A stretch of DNA of 64,000 nt from Actinomadura sp. WMMA1423 (lineage in GTDB: Bacteria; Actinomycetota; Actinomycetes; Streptosporangiales; Streptosporangiaceae), in NCBI RefSeq assembly GCF_006547145.1, contig NZ_CP041244.1, forward strand, positions 992,001 through 1,056,000, in the 5' to 3' direction. The translations under genes were made by a program, and so were the position numbers. Under the pieces are notes generated by a model, which saw only the letters and a program-made list of their open reading frames with translations, was not told where the DNA came from and made no database searches. This document shows positions 40,021 to 48,369 of this stretch, piece after piece (within the stretch, counting starts at the first letter, position 1; the number at the start of each line of letters is the position of its first letter).

Positions 40021-40884
40021 ATGAAAAACGTGGACGCCCCCCGGGAACCGGCCGCCCCCGGACGCCGGTCGTTCATCAAGGGGTTCGGGCTGGCGGCCGC
40101 CGGAGCGGTCACGCTGGGCGCCGGGGCGGAGGCGGCCCGCGCCGTCGCCGGTTCCGGACCGCCGTCGTCGTCGATGGCGGTCCCCATCGCCGGTCCGTGG
40201 CGACCCGGCAACGCGCACGTGGACGTGGTCTGGGGCGTCGACACCGCCCAGAAGCTCGTCGCCCTCACCTTCGACGACGGGCCGATGCCCGACTGGACGC
40301 CCATGGTGCACGACATCCTGGACGCCGAGCGGGTCAAGGCCACGTTCTTCCTCGTCGGGGAGCGGCTCGTCCGCCACGCGCGGCTCGTGCACGGGCGCAT
40401 GGACCGGCACGAGGCGGGCAACCACACCTGGCAGCACAAGGACCTGTCGCGCCTGTCCGACGAGCGGGCCCTGGAGCAGCTGCGGCACGGCCACAACGCC
40501 ATCACCCGGATCGTCGGCAGGGAGCCCCGGTTCCTGCGGCCGCCGTTCGGCCGTCTGGGCGGCACCACGCTGAGCGCCGCGTGCCGGTTCGACTACGACA
40601 TCGCACTGTGGTCGATCAAGATGCTGGAGAAGACCTACGAGGACGATCCGCCCGCGCTGGTGGACTACATCGTCGGCAACACCGGCCCCGGCGCGATCCT
40701 GCTCGCCCACGACACCGGCCAGCAGGACCGCCTCGTCGCCCTCCGCAACCTCGTCCCGATGATCCGGGGCCTGCGCGCCAAGGGCTACGAGTTCGTCACG
40801 GTCTCGGAGCTGATGAGCGTCTCGCAGCCGCCGCCCCGCCCGGGAGACGACAAGGGCCTGCGGCGGGCCGCGCCGCCCGCCTAG
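40021..40884 (+). CDS. Tat-exported polysaccharide deacetylase (CE4/NodB)
   Basis: The 287-aa protein has a Tat signal (GRRSFIKGFGLAAAGAVTLG) and a NodB domain: TFDDGP (catalytic base and metal Asp), metal His pair in GNHTWQH, RPPFGRLGGT and LLAHDTG with the catalytic His. It probably removes N-acetyl groups from peptidoglycan or another extracellular glycan. Export already folded fits a metal enzyme. The substrate is not evident. No clear SD is seen before the ATG. Confidence 0.88.
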   Translation: MKNVDAPREPAAPGRRSFIKGFGLAAAGAVTLGAGAEAARAVAGSGPPSSSMAVPIAGPWRPGNAHVDVVWGVDTAQKLVALTFDDGPMPDWTPMVHDILDAERVKATFFLVGERLVRHARLVHGRMDRHEAGNHTWQHKDLSRLSDERALEQLRHGHNAITRIVGREPRFLRPPFGRLGGTTLSAACRFDYDIALWSIKMLEKTYEDDPPALVDYIVGNTGPGAILLAHDTGQQDRLVALRNLVPMIRGLRAKGYEFVTVSELMSVSQPPPRPGDDKGLRRAAPPA

Positions 40885-40917
40885 GCCGGCACCGCCCGGC
40901 GCCGGGACGCCGGCCGT

Positions 40918-41520
40918 TCAGGCGTCGTGCGGCCAGGCGTCGGCGAGCATCTGGCGGGTGTCGCGCAGCAGCTGCGGCAGCACCTTCGTGTGCCCGACGA
41001 CCGGCATGAAGTTGGTGTCGCCTCCCCACCGCGGGACGACGTGCTGGTGCAGGTGGGCGGCGATTCCGGCGCCCGCGACCAGACCCAGGTTCATGCCGAC
41101 GTTGAACCCCTGCGCGCCGCTCGCCTTGCGCAGCGCCGTCAGGGAGCGCTGGGTGAACGCGGCCAGCTCCAGGTACTCCGGCTCCTCCAGGTCGGCGTAG
41201 TCGGCGACGTGCCGGTACGGGACGACCATCAGGTGCCCGGAGTTGTAGGGGTAGAGGTTCAGCACCGCGAACACCGACTCCCCGCGGGCCACGACGAGCC
41301 CCTCCTCGTCGGTCATCTTCGGGATCTCGCAGAACGGGCAGCCGTCGCCCGCCCCGCCGCCCGTGGGCTTGTTCTCGCCCTTGATGTAGGCCATCCGGTG
41401 CGGGGTCCAGAGCCGCTGGAAGTTGTCGGGCGTGCCCGCGCCGCCCCTCTGCTCCTCGAAGCGGGGCGTGCGCTCGTTCCCGGCGCCGGCCCCGGGCGCG
41501 TCCTCGCGCCCCTGCTGCAC
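40918..41520 (-). CDS. HIT-domain nucleotide phosphorylase/hydrolase (Ap4A phosphorylase-like)
   Basis: The 200-aa protein has the histidine triad HLHQHVVPRWGGD and LNLYPYNSGHLMVVPYRH, matching M. tuberculosis Rv2613c, an Ap4A phosphorylase. A GCPFCEIP pair of cysteines precedes the HIT core. GTG at 41520 is chosen because GGAGGAG lies 6 nt upstream; TTG at 41547 is an alternative. It lies near thrS as in mycobacteria, but the Asp23-type gene and others intervene. Confidence 0.88.
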   Translation of the reverse strand: MQQGREDAPGAGAGNERTPRFEEQRGGAGTPDNFQRLWTPHRMAYIKGENKPTGGGAGDGCPFCEIPKMTDEEGLVVARGESVFAVLNLYPYNSGHLMVVPYRHVADYADLEEPEYLELAAFTQRSLTALRKASGAQGFNVGMNLGLVAGAGIAAHLHQHVVPRWGGDTNFMPVVGHTKVLPQLLRDTRQMLADAWPHDA

Positions 41521-41736
41521 CACGGACTCCTCCGGCTCTGCGCTCAAGGCGGCGGTCTCCTTTTGTTCACGGCCTGACCAGCAGCATAGAGAGAGCGGAC
41601 CCGGGGGCCGCAGCCGGGATCCCCTAGCATGGCCCGTCGGCGCGCCTTCGCACGCGCCCGCGATCCGGTGCCAGCGTGACGTCCCGCGCGTCGCTCCGAC
41701 ACCATGGTCACCCGACCGGACCCCCAGGGAGCGATC

Positions 41737-42393
41737 ATGACCGGGCTCGACAAGCGCCACACCGGGAACGCCGAGCAGGGGCAGGAGGGCGCCGGGCCGC
41801 GGTTCCCGGGGGCGCCCGGCGGCCGCCCGGAGACCGACCCGTCCTCCGCACCGCCGCCGCCCGGAGCGCCCGCCCACAGCATGCCGTCGCAGACCATGCC
41901 CTCCCAGACCATGCCCTCCCAGAACATGCCGTCCCAGGGGCTCTCCGCGCAGGGGACGCCGCTTTCCGCTCCTCCGCCGGCCGCCGCGCGGCAGACGGTC
42001 CCTCCCCCGCGGGACGTGCGGTCCTCGGGTCCGAACGCGGTGCCGATGACGCTGCACGGCTCGCCCGGCGACCTCAGCGCGCCGGTGGAGGGCCGCATCA
42101 CGATCGGGAACGCGGTGATCGGGAAGATCGCCGCGTTCGCGGCGCTGGAGGTGGACGGCGTCGCCGGCCTCACCCTCCGGGACGAGCCCGCCGCGACGGG
42201 GGTGCGCGTCGTCCAGAACGACGACGAGGTCACTCTCGACGTCGCCATCGCCGTCGAGTACGGCACCGTGATCCGGGACGTGGCGACCATGGTGAAGGCG
42301 AACGTGGCGCGGGTGGCGGCCATGATGCTGGGCACGCGGGTCGCCGCCGTGAACGTGTCGGTCGAGGACGTCCGTCAGGCGGCGCGGGCGTAG
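41737..42393 (+). CDS. Asp23/Gls24-family envelope stress protein with MPSQ repeats
   Basis: The 218-aa protein has a disordered N-terminal half (Pro/Ala/Gly/Gln) and a C-terminal Asp23/Gls24 domain (GRITIGNAVIGKIAAFAALE ... VAIAVEYGTVIRDVATMV). At 41881-41940 a 15-bp unit is repeated four times, encoding MPSQT/MPSQT/MPSQN/MPSQG. AGGGAG with a 5-nt spacer selects the ATG at 41737. Asp23 proteins are linked to the cell envelope and alkaline or cell-wall stress. The 3' end overlaps the convergent gene by 19 bp. Confidence 0.85.
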   Translation: MTGLDKRHTGNAEQGQEGAGPRFPGAPGGRPETDPSSAPPPPGAPAHSMPSQTMPSQTMPSQNMPSQGLSAQGTPLSAPPPAAARQTVPPPRDVRSSGPNAVPMTLHGSPGDLSAPVEGRITIGNAVIGKIAAFAALEVDGVAGLTLRDEPAATGVRVVQNDDEVTLDVAIAVEYGTVIRDVATMVKANVARVAAMMLGTRVAAVNVSVEDVRQAARA

Positions 42394-42986
42394 CACGTCT
42401 GCATGCCGCCGCCCACCGAGATCGTGGTCATCTTGACGCGCTCAACCAGTTGCGGCGCGACGCCCTTGAAGTGGAACGTCTGCGACCCGCCGCCGCGCGT
42501 GGTGGTCTGCTGGGTCTTCGGCTCCTGCCCCCGCAGCGACACCTCCGCCCGGATGGCGCCGCCGGAGGAGACCGCGATGACGACGTCCACCCCCGTGGGG
42601 GTGGCCCGGTAGTACGCGGTCCCCTTGGGGCAGTTGCCGACGCCGCCGCCGGAGCCGTTCTGGGGCGGGATCTGCGGCCCGCCGCCCTGCCCGCCGCCTT
42701 GGCCCCCGGACCCGCCGCTCGGGTACGGCTGGCCGCTCCCGTTCTGCTGCGGCACGGGATTGGTCGGCGTCGCGGGGACGCCGCCGTCCCCGGGAGCGCC
42801 CGTCCATCCGCCGGGCGCGGACGGCCCCGCCGTCCCTCCGGCGCCGGCGGCGCCCTTCCCGCGGTCGCCTGTCAGCGGGATCAGGAGCACGACGACGGCG
42901 GCCGCGACGAGCGCCAGGGTGCCGGTGTAGCCGGCGATCCGGAGCCACAGCGAGCGTCCCCGCCGCGCCGGCCTCCTGGACTTCAT
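42375..42986 (-). CDS. Secreted or membrane-anchored Gly/Pro-rich protein
   Basis: A 203-aa product with a basic N-terminus, one hydrophobic helix (TGTLALVAAAVVVLLIPL), a long Gly/Pro/Gln/Ser-rich linker and a C-terminal domain of about 85 residues containing two Cys (NCPKGTAYYRATPTG and MQTCYARAA) that could form a disulfide. No family is recognised. It converges with the Asp23 gene and overlaps its end by 19 bp. Confidence 0.7.
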   Translation of the reverse strand: MKSRRPARRGRSLWLRIAGYTGTLALVAAAVVVLLIPLTGDRGKGAAGAGGTAGPSAPGGWTGAPGDGGVPATPTNPVPQQNGSGQPYPSGGSGGQGGGQGGGPQIPPQNGSGGGVGNCPKGTAYYRATPTGVDVVIAVSSGGAIRAEVSLRGQEPKTQQTTTRGGGSQTFHFKGVAPQLVERVKMTTISVGGGMQTCYARAA

Positions 42987-43052
42987 CCGCGCTGTCCCCC
43001 CGGTCGTCGAACGTGATCGATGAGGCTACCAACTCCGGGCGCCGGCCACCCG

Positions 43053-43085
43053 CGGGTCGCGCTCGCGGGCGGCGGGCGCGACCCG
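43053..43085 (-). terminator. Candidate thrS terminator
   Basis: A 10-bp stem (CGGGTCGCGC with its complement) and 13-nt loop lie 8 bp after the thrS stop on the minus strand. No U-tract follows. Confidence 0.5.
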
Positions 43086-43092
43086 GGGCGGC

Positions 43093-45078
43093 TCAGACCT
43101 GCGCGCGGGACCGCACGGCCTCGACGATCTCCTCGACCGCCTCGTCGATCGGGACCCCGTTCTTCTGCTCGCCGCCGCGGTAGCGGAACGACACCGCGTC
43201 CTTGGCCACGTCGTCGTCGCCCGCGAGGAGCATGTACGGGACCTTCTGCTTCTGCGCGTTGCGGATCTTCTTCTGCATCCGGTCGGAGGAGGCGTCCACC
43301 TCCACGCGGATGCCGTGCTCGCGCAGCCGCGCCGCGACCTTCTCCAGGTGCGGGACGTGGGCGTCGCCGATCGGGATGCCGACCGCCTGGACCGGCGCCA
43401 GCCACGGCGGCATCGCGCCCGCGTAGTGCTCGAGCAGCACGCCGAAGAACCGCTCGATCGACCCGAACAGCGCCCGGTGCAGCATCATGGGCCGCCGGCG
43501 GGTGCCGTCGGCGGCCTGGTACTCCAGGCCGAACCGCTCGGGCTGGTTGGGGTCGACCTGGATGGTGGACAGCTGCCAGGTGCGCCCGATCGCGTCCTTG
43601 GCCTGCACGGAGATCTTGGGGCCGTAGAACGCCGCGCCGCCCGGGTCGGGGACGAGGTCGAGCCCGGTGGACTCGGCGGCGTCGCGGAGCGCGGCGGTGG
43701 CCTTCTCCCACATCTCGTCCGAGCCGATGAACTTGTCGGACTCGTCGCGGGTCGACAGCTCCAGGTAGAACTCGTCCAGGCCGTAGTCGCGCAGCAGGCC
43801 GAGGACGAAGTCGAGGAGCCGCTTGATCTCCTCGCCCATCTGGTCCTCGGTGCAGTAGATGTGGGCGTCGTCCTGGGTCATGCCGCGCACGCGGGTGAGG
43901 CCGTGCACGACGCCCGACTTCTCGTACCGGTACACCGACCCGAACTCGAACAGCCGGAGCGGCAGCTCGCGGTAGGACCGGCCGCGCGCCCGGTAGATCA
44001 GGTTGTGCATCGGGCAGTTCATCGGCTTGAGGTAGTAGTCGCCGCCGTCGACCTCCATGGCCGGGAACATGTCGTCCTTGTACCAGCCGAGGTGCCCGGA
44101 GGTCTCGAACAGGTGGCCCTTGGTGATGTGGGGGGTGTTGACGAACTCGTACCCCTCCTCCTCGTGCCTGCGGCGGGAGTAGTCCTCCATCACCTTGCGG
44201 ACGGCGCCGCCCTTCGGGTGGAAGACGGCGAGGCCGCTGCCGATCTCGTTCGGGAACGAGAACAGGTCGAGCTCGGCGCCGAGCCTGCGGTGGTCGCGCT
44301 TCTCGGCCTCCTCCAGGAACCTGAGGTACTCGTCCTGCTTCTCGCGGGACTCCCAGGCGGTGCCGTAGATCCGCTGGAGCTGCGGGTTCTTCTCGCTGCC
44401 GCGCCAGTAGGCGCCGCCCGAGCGCATCAGCTTGAACGCGGGGATGACCCGGGTGGACGGCAGGTGCGGGCCGCGGCACAGGTCCTTCCAGCGGAGCTCG
44501 CCGGACTTGGCGTCGAGGTTGTCGTAGATGGTCAGCTCGCCGCCGCCCACCTCGACCTCGGCGCCGTCGGCGGCCTCGTCCACCGGGCCGGAGCCCTTCA
44601 GGCCGATCAGCTCCAGCTTGTAGGGCTCCCCGGCCAGCTCGGCGCGCGCGTCCTCGTCCGAGACGGGCCGGCGGGAGAACCGCTGCCCCTGCTTGACGAT
44701 CTCGCGCATCCGCTTCTCAATGCGCTTGAGGTCGTCGGGGGTGAACGGCTCGGGGACGTCGAAGTCGTAGTAGAAGCCGTTCTCCACCGGCGGCCCGATG
44801 CCGAGCCTGGCCTCCGGGAACAGCTCCTGGACGGCCTGCGCCATCACGTGCGCGGCCGAGTGCCGCATGATCGCCCGGCCGTCGTCGGAACCGATCTCGA
44901 CCGGCTCCACGGCGTCGCCGTCGCGCAGCTCGCCGGCGAGGTCGCGCAGCTCGCCGTTGACGCGGGCCGCGACCACGGTCCGGCCGTCGGCCTCCAGTGC
45001 CTGCCCCGCGGTGGTGCCCGCCGGCACCGCCCGCTCGCTCCCGTCGAGGGTGATGCGCAGCTCAGACACGGTGGACAC
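43093..45078 (-). CDS. thrS: Threonyl-tRNA synthetase
   Basis: Class II synthetase charging tRNA-Thr, with TGS and editing domains ([21 protein letters not shown]) in front of the catalytic core ([11 protein letters not shown] with zinc Cys, [20 protein letters not shown] in part) and a C-terminal anticodon domain. The product is 661 aa from the GTG at 45078, chosen because GAGGAG lies 5 nt upstream; an ATG at 45162 would read through part of the leader. Expression is predicted to be controlled by the threonine attenuator upstream. Confidence 0.95.
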   Translation of the reverse strand: MSTVSELRITLDGSERAVPAGTTAGQALEADGRTVVAARVNGELRDLAGELRDGDAVEPVEIGSDDGRAIMRHSAAHVMAQAVQELFPEARLGIGPPVENGFYYDFDVPEPFTPDDLKRIEKRMREIVKQGQRFSRRPVSDEDARAELAGEPYKLELIGLKGSGPVDEAADGAEVEVGGGELTIYDNLDAKSGELRWKDLCRGPHLPSTRVIPAFKLMRSGGAYWRGSEKNPQLQRIYGTAWESREKQDEYLRFLEEAEKRDHRRLGAELDLFSFPNEIGSGLAVFHPKGGAVRKVMEDYSRRRHEEEGYEFVNTPHITKGHLFETSGHLGWYKDDMFPAMEVDGGDYYLKPMNCPMHNLIYRARGRSYRELPLRLFEFGSVYRYEKSGVVHGLTRVRGMTQDDAHIYCTEDQMGEEIKRLLDFVLGLLRDYGLDEFYLELSTRDESDKFIGSDEMWEKATAALRDAAESTGLDLVPDPGGAAFYGPKISVQAKDAIGRTWQLSTIQVDPNQPERFGLEYQAADGTRRRPMMLHRALFGSIERFFGVLLEHYAGAMPPWLAPVQAVGIPIGDAHVPHLEKVAARLREHGIRVEVDASSDRMQKKIRNAQKQKVPYMLLAGDDDVAKDAVSFRYRGGEQKNGVPIDEAVEEIVEAVRSRAQV

Positions 45079-45208
45079 GGGTACTCCTCGCGATGGTGGT
45101 TCGGGATCAGCGGGCTTCGATGCTATCGACTCGGGGTGTGCCCCGGACGCGTCCGGCTCCATCGGCCGCTCCTCTCGGTCGGCGGAGGGCCCGCGGCGTC
45201 CCCGGACG

Positions 45209-45247
45209 GCGGAAGGGCCCCGGGGATCGCTCCCGGGGCCCTTCCGC
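45209..45247 (-). terminator. Attenuator terminator hairpin of the thrS leader
   Basis: On the minus strand GCGGAAGGGCCCCGGG pairs perfectly over 16 bp with its complement around the loop AGCGATC. It begins 9 bp after the leader-peptide stop and ends about 130 bp before the thrS start. The end of the 5' arm plus loop (CCGGGAG) can instead pair with CTCCCGG inside the leader ORF, giving an antiterminator. Confidence 0.85.
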
Positions 45248-45255
45248 GTGCAATG

Positions 45256-45321
45256 TCAGGACATGCCGCCGTCGCGCCGGGAGTGACCCGGCGTCGTCGT
45301 CTGTACGAGCGCGTGCGGCAT
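45256..45321 (-). CDS. Threonine-rich leader peptide of thrS (attenuation)
   Basis: A 21-codon frame starts MPHALVQTTTPGHSRRD and contains three consecutive ACG threonine codons at 8-10. A hairpin (CGCCGGG-TCACT-CCCGGCG) overlaps the third Thr codon and the codons after it. A ribosome stalled for lack of Thr-tRNA would cover its first arm and free CTCCCGG to pair with the terminator's CCGGGAG. This is the classic ribosome-mediated attenuator layout. The ATG is 6 nt after a TACAGT box, so the mRNA is probably leaderless. Confidence 0.8.
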   Translation of the reverse strand: MPHALVQTTTPGHSRRDGGMS

Positions 45322-45327
45322 GTGTCC

Positions 45328-45333
45328 ACTGTA
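45328..45333 (-). promoter_or_regulatory. -10 box of the thrS leader transcript
   Basis: TACAGT (minus strand) is followed by GGACAC and then the leader-peptide ATG, placing transcription start at or next to the start codon. Confidence 0.6.
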
Positions 45334-45362
45334 ACCGACGGGCGGGCGCCGGGCCCGGCCTT

Positions 45363-46823
45363 TCACGCCCGGGCCCTCGGGGCGCCGAGATCGTCCATGT
45401 CCTCGAGCTCGCGGCCCTTGGTCTCCGGGACGGCCCGGAAGACGAACAGGAACGCCAGGACCGAGAACAGCGTGTAGAGGCCGTAGGCCAGGCCGAGGGA
45501 GAACCCCGAGATGCCGGGGAACGTCGTGGTGATCACCCAGTTGGCGATCCACTGCGCGGCGGCGGCGACGGCCAGGGCGGACGCGCGGATGAAGTTGTTG
45601 AACATCTCGCCGAGCATGACCCACACCACCGGCCCCCACGTCGCGGCGAAGGAGGCGACGAACACGTTGGCCGCCACGAGCGCCACGGGACCGGCGACGG
45701 CGCCGAGGCTCGGCTCGCCGTCCACCACGGGGGCGGTCGCGAAGCAGGCCGTCAGGGTGCCGAGGGAGACCGCCATGCCGGCGGCGCCGGCCAGCAGCAG
45801 CGGGCGCCGCCCGACCCGGTCGACCAGGGCGATGGCGACCAGCGTGAACACCACGTTGACGATCGAGTTGATCACCGAGGTGAGCATCGCGTCGCTCTCG
45901 GAGAACCCGACCGCCTGCCACAGGGAGGAGGAGTAGTAGAAGATCACGTTGATGCCGACGAACTGCTGGAACACCGACAGCAGGATCCCGGCCCACACGA
46001 TCGGCAGCAGCCCGAACCGGTTCCCGCGCAGGTCCTTCAGCCGCACCGGCCGGTCCTCGGCGATGGACCGCGCGATCCCGTCGATCTTCACGTCCACGTC
46101 CGCGTCGGCGCCCCCCATCACGCGCCGCAGCACCTGCCGCGCGCGGGCCGTCTCGCGCTTCTTGACCAGGTAGCGGGGCGACTCGGGGATCATGGTGGCG
46201 ATCACGCCGTACAGCACGGCCGGGACGACGGCGCTGGCGAACATCCACCGCCACGCCGCCCCGCCCCACGGGAACGCGCCGGTCGCGCCGCCGTCCGACA
46301 CCTGCGCGATGACGAAGTCGACGACGAGGGCGGCGAAGATGCCGAGGACGATGGCCATCTGCTGCAGCGAGCCGAGCCGCCCGCGCAGTTCGGCCGGGGC
46401 GATCTCGGCGATGTAGGCGGGCGCGATCACCGAGGCGGCGCCGATGGCGAGGCCGCCGACCAGCCGCCAGGCGGTGAGGTCGACGGCGCTGAAGGCCAGC
46501 GCGGAGCCGAGCGAGCTGACCACGAACAGCGCGGCGGCGATGAGCATCACCCGCACCCGGCCGATCCGGTCGCTCAGCGGCCCCGCGAACCAGGCGCCGG
46601 CCGCGCAGCCGAGCAGCGCGGCGGACACGACGAAGCCGACCGCGAAGCCGCCGAGGCCGAACTGCTCCTTGAGCGCGTCGACCGTCCCGTTGATCACCGA
46701 GGAGTCGTAGCCGAAGAGGAATCCGCCGAGGGCCGCGGCCCCCGCCAGCAGCGCCGCCACCGCCGCGGAGTGGGACGGCCCCTCCTCCCGCCGCTCTTCC
46801 ACCTGCCCGCTGCCCGCTGTCAT
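45363..46823 (-). CDS. Sugar-porter MFS transporter
   Basis: The 486-aa, 12-helix major facilitator has the sugar-porter signatures FGYDSSVINGT (helix 1), DRIGR in loop 2-3, PESPRYLVKK after helix 6, DRVGRRPLL in loop 8-9 and the C-terminal PETKGRELED. It probably imports a hexose or pentose with protons; the sugar cannot be told from sequence. ATG at 46823 gives a normal N-terminus. A GC-rich palindrome lies just after its stop, ahead of the thrS leader promoter. Confidence 0.9.
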   Translation of the reverse strand: MTAGSGQVEERREEGPSHSAAVAALLAGAAALGGFLFGYDSSVINGTVDALKEQFGLGGFAVGFVVSAALLGCAAGAWFAGPLSDRIGRVRVMLIAAALFVVSSLGSALAFSAVDLTAWRLVGGLAIGAASVIAPAYIAEIAPAELRGRLGSLQQMAIVLGIFAALVVDFVIAQVSDGGATGAFPWGGAAWRWMFASAVVPAVLYGVIATMIPESPRYLVKKRETARARQVLRRVMGGADADVDVKIDGIARSIAEDRPVRLKDLRGNRFGLLPIVWAGILLSVFQQFVGINVIFYYSSSLWQAVGFSESDAMLTSVINSIVNVVFTLVAIALVDRVGRRPLLLAGAAGMAVSLGTLTACFATAPVVDGEPSLGAVAGPVALVAANVFVASFAATWGPVVWVMLGEMFNNFIRASALAVAAAAQWIANWVITTTFPGISGFSLGLAYGLYTLFSVLAFLFVFRAVPETKGRELEDMDDLGAPRARA

Positions 46824-46870
46824 GGAGCCCGATCTTCCCGGGAGCCGGACCTTATGCGGGTGATGTCCGG

Positions 46871-47503
46871 TCAGTCCCGAACGGCGACCCCGAGCACGTG
46901 CGGTGCGGCCGGGTTGGCCCTGCCCTGCTCCGGGAACTCGAACCGGCGCTCCTCCCGCACGGTGAACCCGCTGCGGGCGATCCACTCTCCCGTCGGGCGG
47001 GAGACGTGGCATCCGGCGGCGAAGAACGGCCACAGCACGTCGGCGTAGCGCTGGAAGCGCACCATCCCGGGGGTGGCGCCCCGCACGTGCTCGTAGTAGC
47101 GCAGCTCGCCGCCCGGTCTGAGGACGCGCCGCAGCTCGGCCAGCGCGCGGACGGGGTCACGGACCGAGCACAGCACGAGCGAGGCCACCGCGACGTCGAA
47201 CGACGCGTCGTCGAGGTCGAGGTCCTCGGCGACGCCGGGGCGCACCGTGACCCGGACCGGCGCGCGGTCCGCGGCGTGGGCGGCCTTCGCGCGCAGCCGC
47301 GGCTCGGGCTCGATGGCCACGACCTCGGTGACCTCGGGCGGGTAGTGGGGGAAGTTGGCCCCGTACCCGGCGCCCACCTCCACCACGCGGCCGGACGCCC
47401 CGGCGAGGAGCTCGGCGCGGAGCGCGTCGCCGCCCGCCTTGGCGCAGCCGGCGTCCAGCCGCGGGTAGAGGCGGGCGAAAATGGGATGACTCAGGTCGGT
47501 CAT
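46871..47503 (-). CDS. Class I SAM-dependent methyltransferase
   Basis: The 210-aa enzyme has the SAM motif VVEVGAGYGANFPHYP, the acidic motif VAIEPEP and the FDVAVASLVLCSVRDP / LRRVLRPGGELRYYEHVR blocks typical of UbiE/METTL7-like methyltransferases. Substrate unknown. It lies between the sugar transporter and the cysteine dioxygenase on the same strand, with about 50-60 bp gaps. Confidence 0.85.
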   Translation of the reverse strand: MTDLSHPIFARLYPRLDAGCAKAGGDALRAELLAGASGRVVEVGAGYGANFPHYPPEVTEVVAIEPEPRLRAKAAHAADRAPVRVTVRPGVAEDLDLDDASFDVAVASLVLCSVRDPVRALAELRRVLRPGGELRYYEHVRGATPGMVRFQRYADVLWPFFAAGCHVSRPTGEWIARSGFTVREERRFEFPEQGRANPAAPHVLGVAVRD

Positions 47504-47564
47504 TCCCGCAGTCTCCGCCGCCCCGGCGATCACCGCAAGATCGTGGCGGTGGGCCGGGCGGGCC

Positions 47565-48071
47565 TCACCAGTCGCCGGCGGACTCGTCGGCCAGCCGGAC
47601 GAGGGCGCCGCCCGCGTCCACGTCGTACCGGCGCATGGTGCTGAGCGGCGGCGAGTAGACGTGGACGCTCACGGCGGGGGCGTCCGAGGCGTTGCGCACG
47701 TCGTGGACGTAGCCGGGGCCGAAGGATCGGGCCTGCCCGACTCCGACGCCGCGGGCCGCCCCCACCGGGCGCGCGGCGCTGACGCGCTGCTCCTCCAGGG
47801 TCCCGAGGGCGACGGCGAACGCTCCCGCCGAGTCGCCGTGGTCGTGGAACCCGGTGGACTGGCCGGGCAGCCAGCTGATCAGCCATATCTCGTGGTCGGC
47901 GTCCTGGTGGACGCGCTCGTACCAGCGCCCCCGGGGATCGAGCCGCACCCGGTGCAGCCACTCGGACGGGTCGGTCGCGAGCCCGCGCGCCCGCTCGGCG
48001 AGGCGGGGCGGCGTGAAGGAGGCGGCTCCGGACGCCGCGGGCACGGTGAGGCCGGTCGTGGTGACGGTCAT
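47565..48071 (-). CDS. Cysteine dioxygenase family cupin
   Basis: The 168-aa protein is a cupin iron oxygenase of the bacterial cysteine dioxygenase family, converting L-cysteine to cysteine sulfinate. Iron-binding His residues lie in STGFHDHGDSAGAF and in GYVHDVRN. The ATG has AGGAGAA 9 nt upstream. The gene is preceded by a cysteine-type leader peptide, which fits sulfur-responsive control. The specific substrate (cysteine or another thiol) is inferred from family and leader. Confidence 0.85.
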   Translation of the reverse strand: MTVTTTGLTVPAASGAASFTPPRLAERARGLATDPSEWLHRVRLDPRGRWYERVHQDADHEIWLISWLPGQSTGFHDHGDSAGAFAVALGTLEEQRVSAARPVGAARGVGVGQARSFGPGYVHDVRNASDAPAVSVHVYSPPLSTMRRYDVDAGGALVRLADESAGDW

Positions 48072-48115
48072 GTGGGTCGTTTCTCCTAGCGGTGTGCTGC
48101 CGTTCTTCGTCGCGT

Positions 48116-48202
48116 TCAGCGGGACGGGCGGCGACACAGTGCGCTGGCCTGGCGGCGCAGGTCGACGTGCAGGCGTTCGTAGCGGAGTCCGGAGATCGAC
48201 AC
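48116..48202 (-). CDS. Cysteine-type putative leader peptide upstream of cysteine dioxygenase
   Basis: A 28-codon frame from GTG encodes a peptide whose core is RYERLHVDLRRQASALC, ending in CRRPSR. This RxHVDLxR...C pattern is the conserved actinobacterial leader peptide found before sulfur-metabolism and cysteine dioxygenase genes (established as a recurrent annotation). It has a single Cys codon near the end. The stop lies 44 bp upstream of the dioxygenase ATG, so stalling at the Cys codon could affect the downstream RBS or a terminator. Confidence 0.8.
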   Translation of the reverse strand: MSISGLRYERLHVDLRRQASALCRRPSR

Positions 48203-48225
48203 GGGGACCAGCGTGGCGCAGAATC

Positions 48226-48231
48226 CCTATA
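48226..48231 (-). promoter_or_regulatory. Predicted -10 box for the leader/cysteine dioxygenase transcript
   Basis: TATAGG on the minus strand, 23 nt upstream of the leader GTG, inside the only AT-rich patch (48225-48255) of the region. A -35 is not clear. The rest of the gap to 48369 must also hold the promoter of the divergent kinase gene. Confidence 0.4.
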
Positions 48232-48369
48232 AAGTCAATCGGAAATAGCTGTTTGACTCGCTCCCGAACCGCGCGAGAGCACTGCCAGGGCTGATACCCA
48301 GGGGCCGGATCGCATCTCCCTCCCCGGGGGCAGGCCACCGGGGGCGCGCGCGTTCTAGGCTCGCACCAA

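Noticed and set aside
41881..41940. 15-bp repeats considered as a regulatory repeat array
   Set aside because: They keep the reading frame and encode MPSQ units of the Asp23-type protein.
45079..45320. T-box riboswitch in front of thrS
   Set aside because: No T-box consensus or specifier-loop layout was found. The leader peptide with Thr codons and competing hairpins explains the region better.
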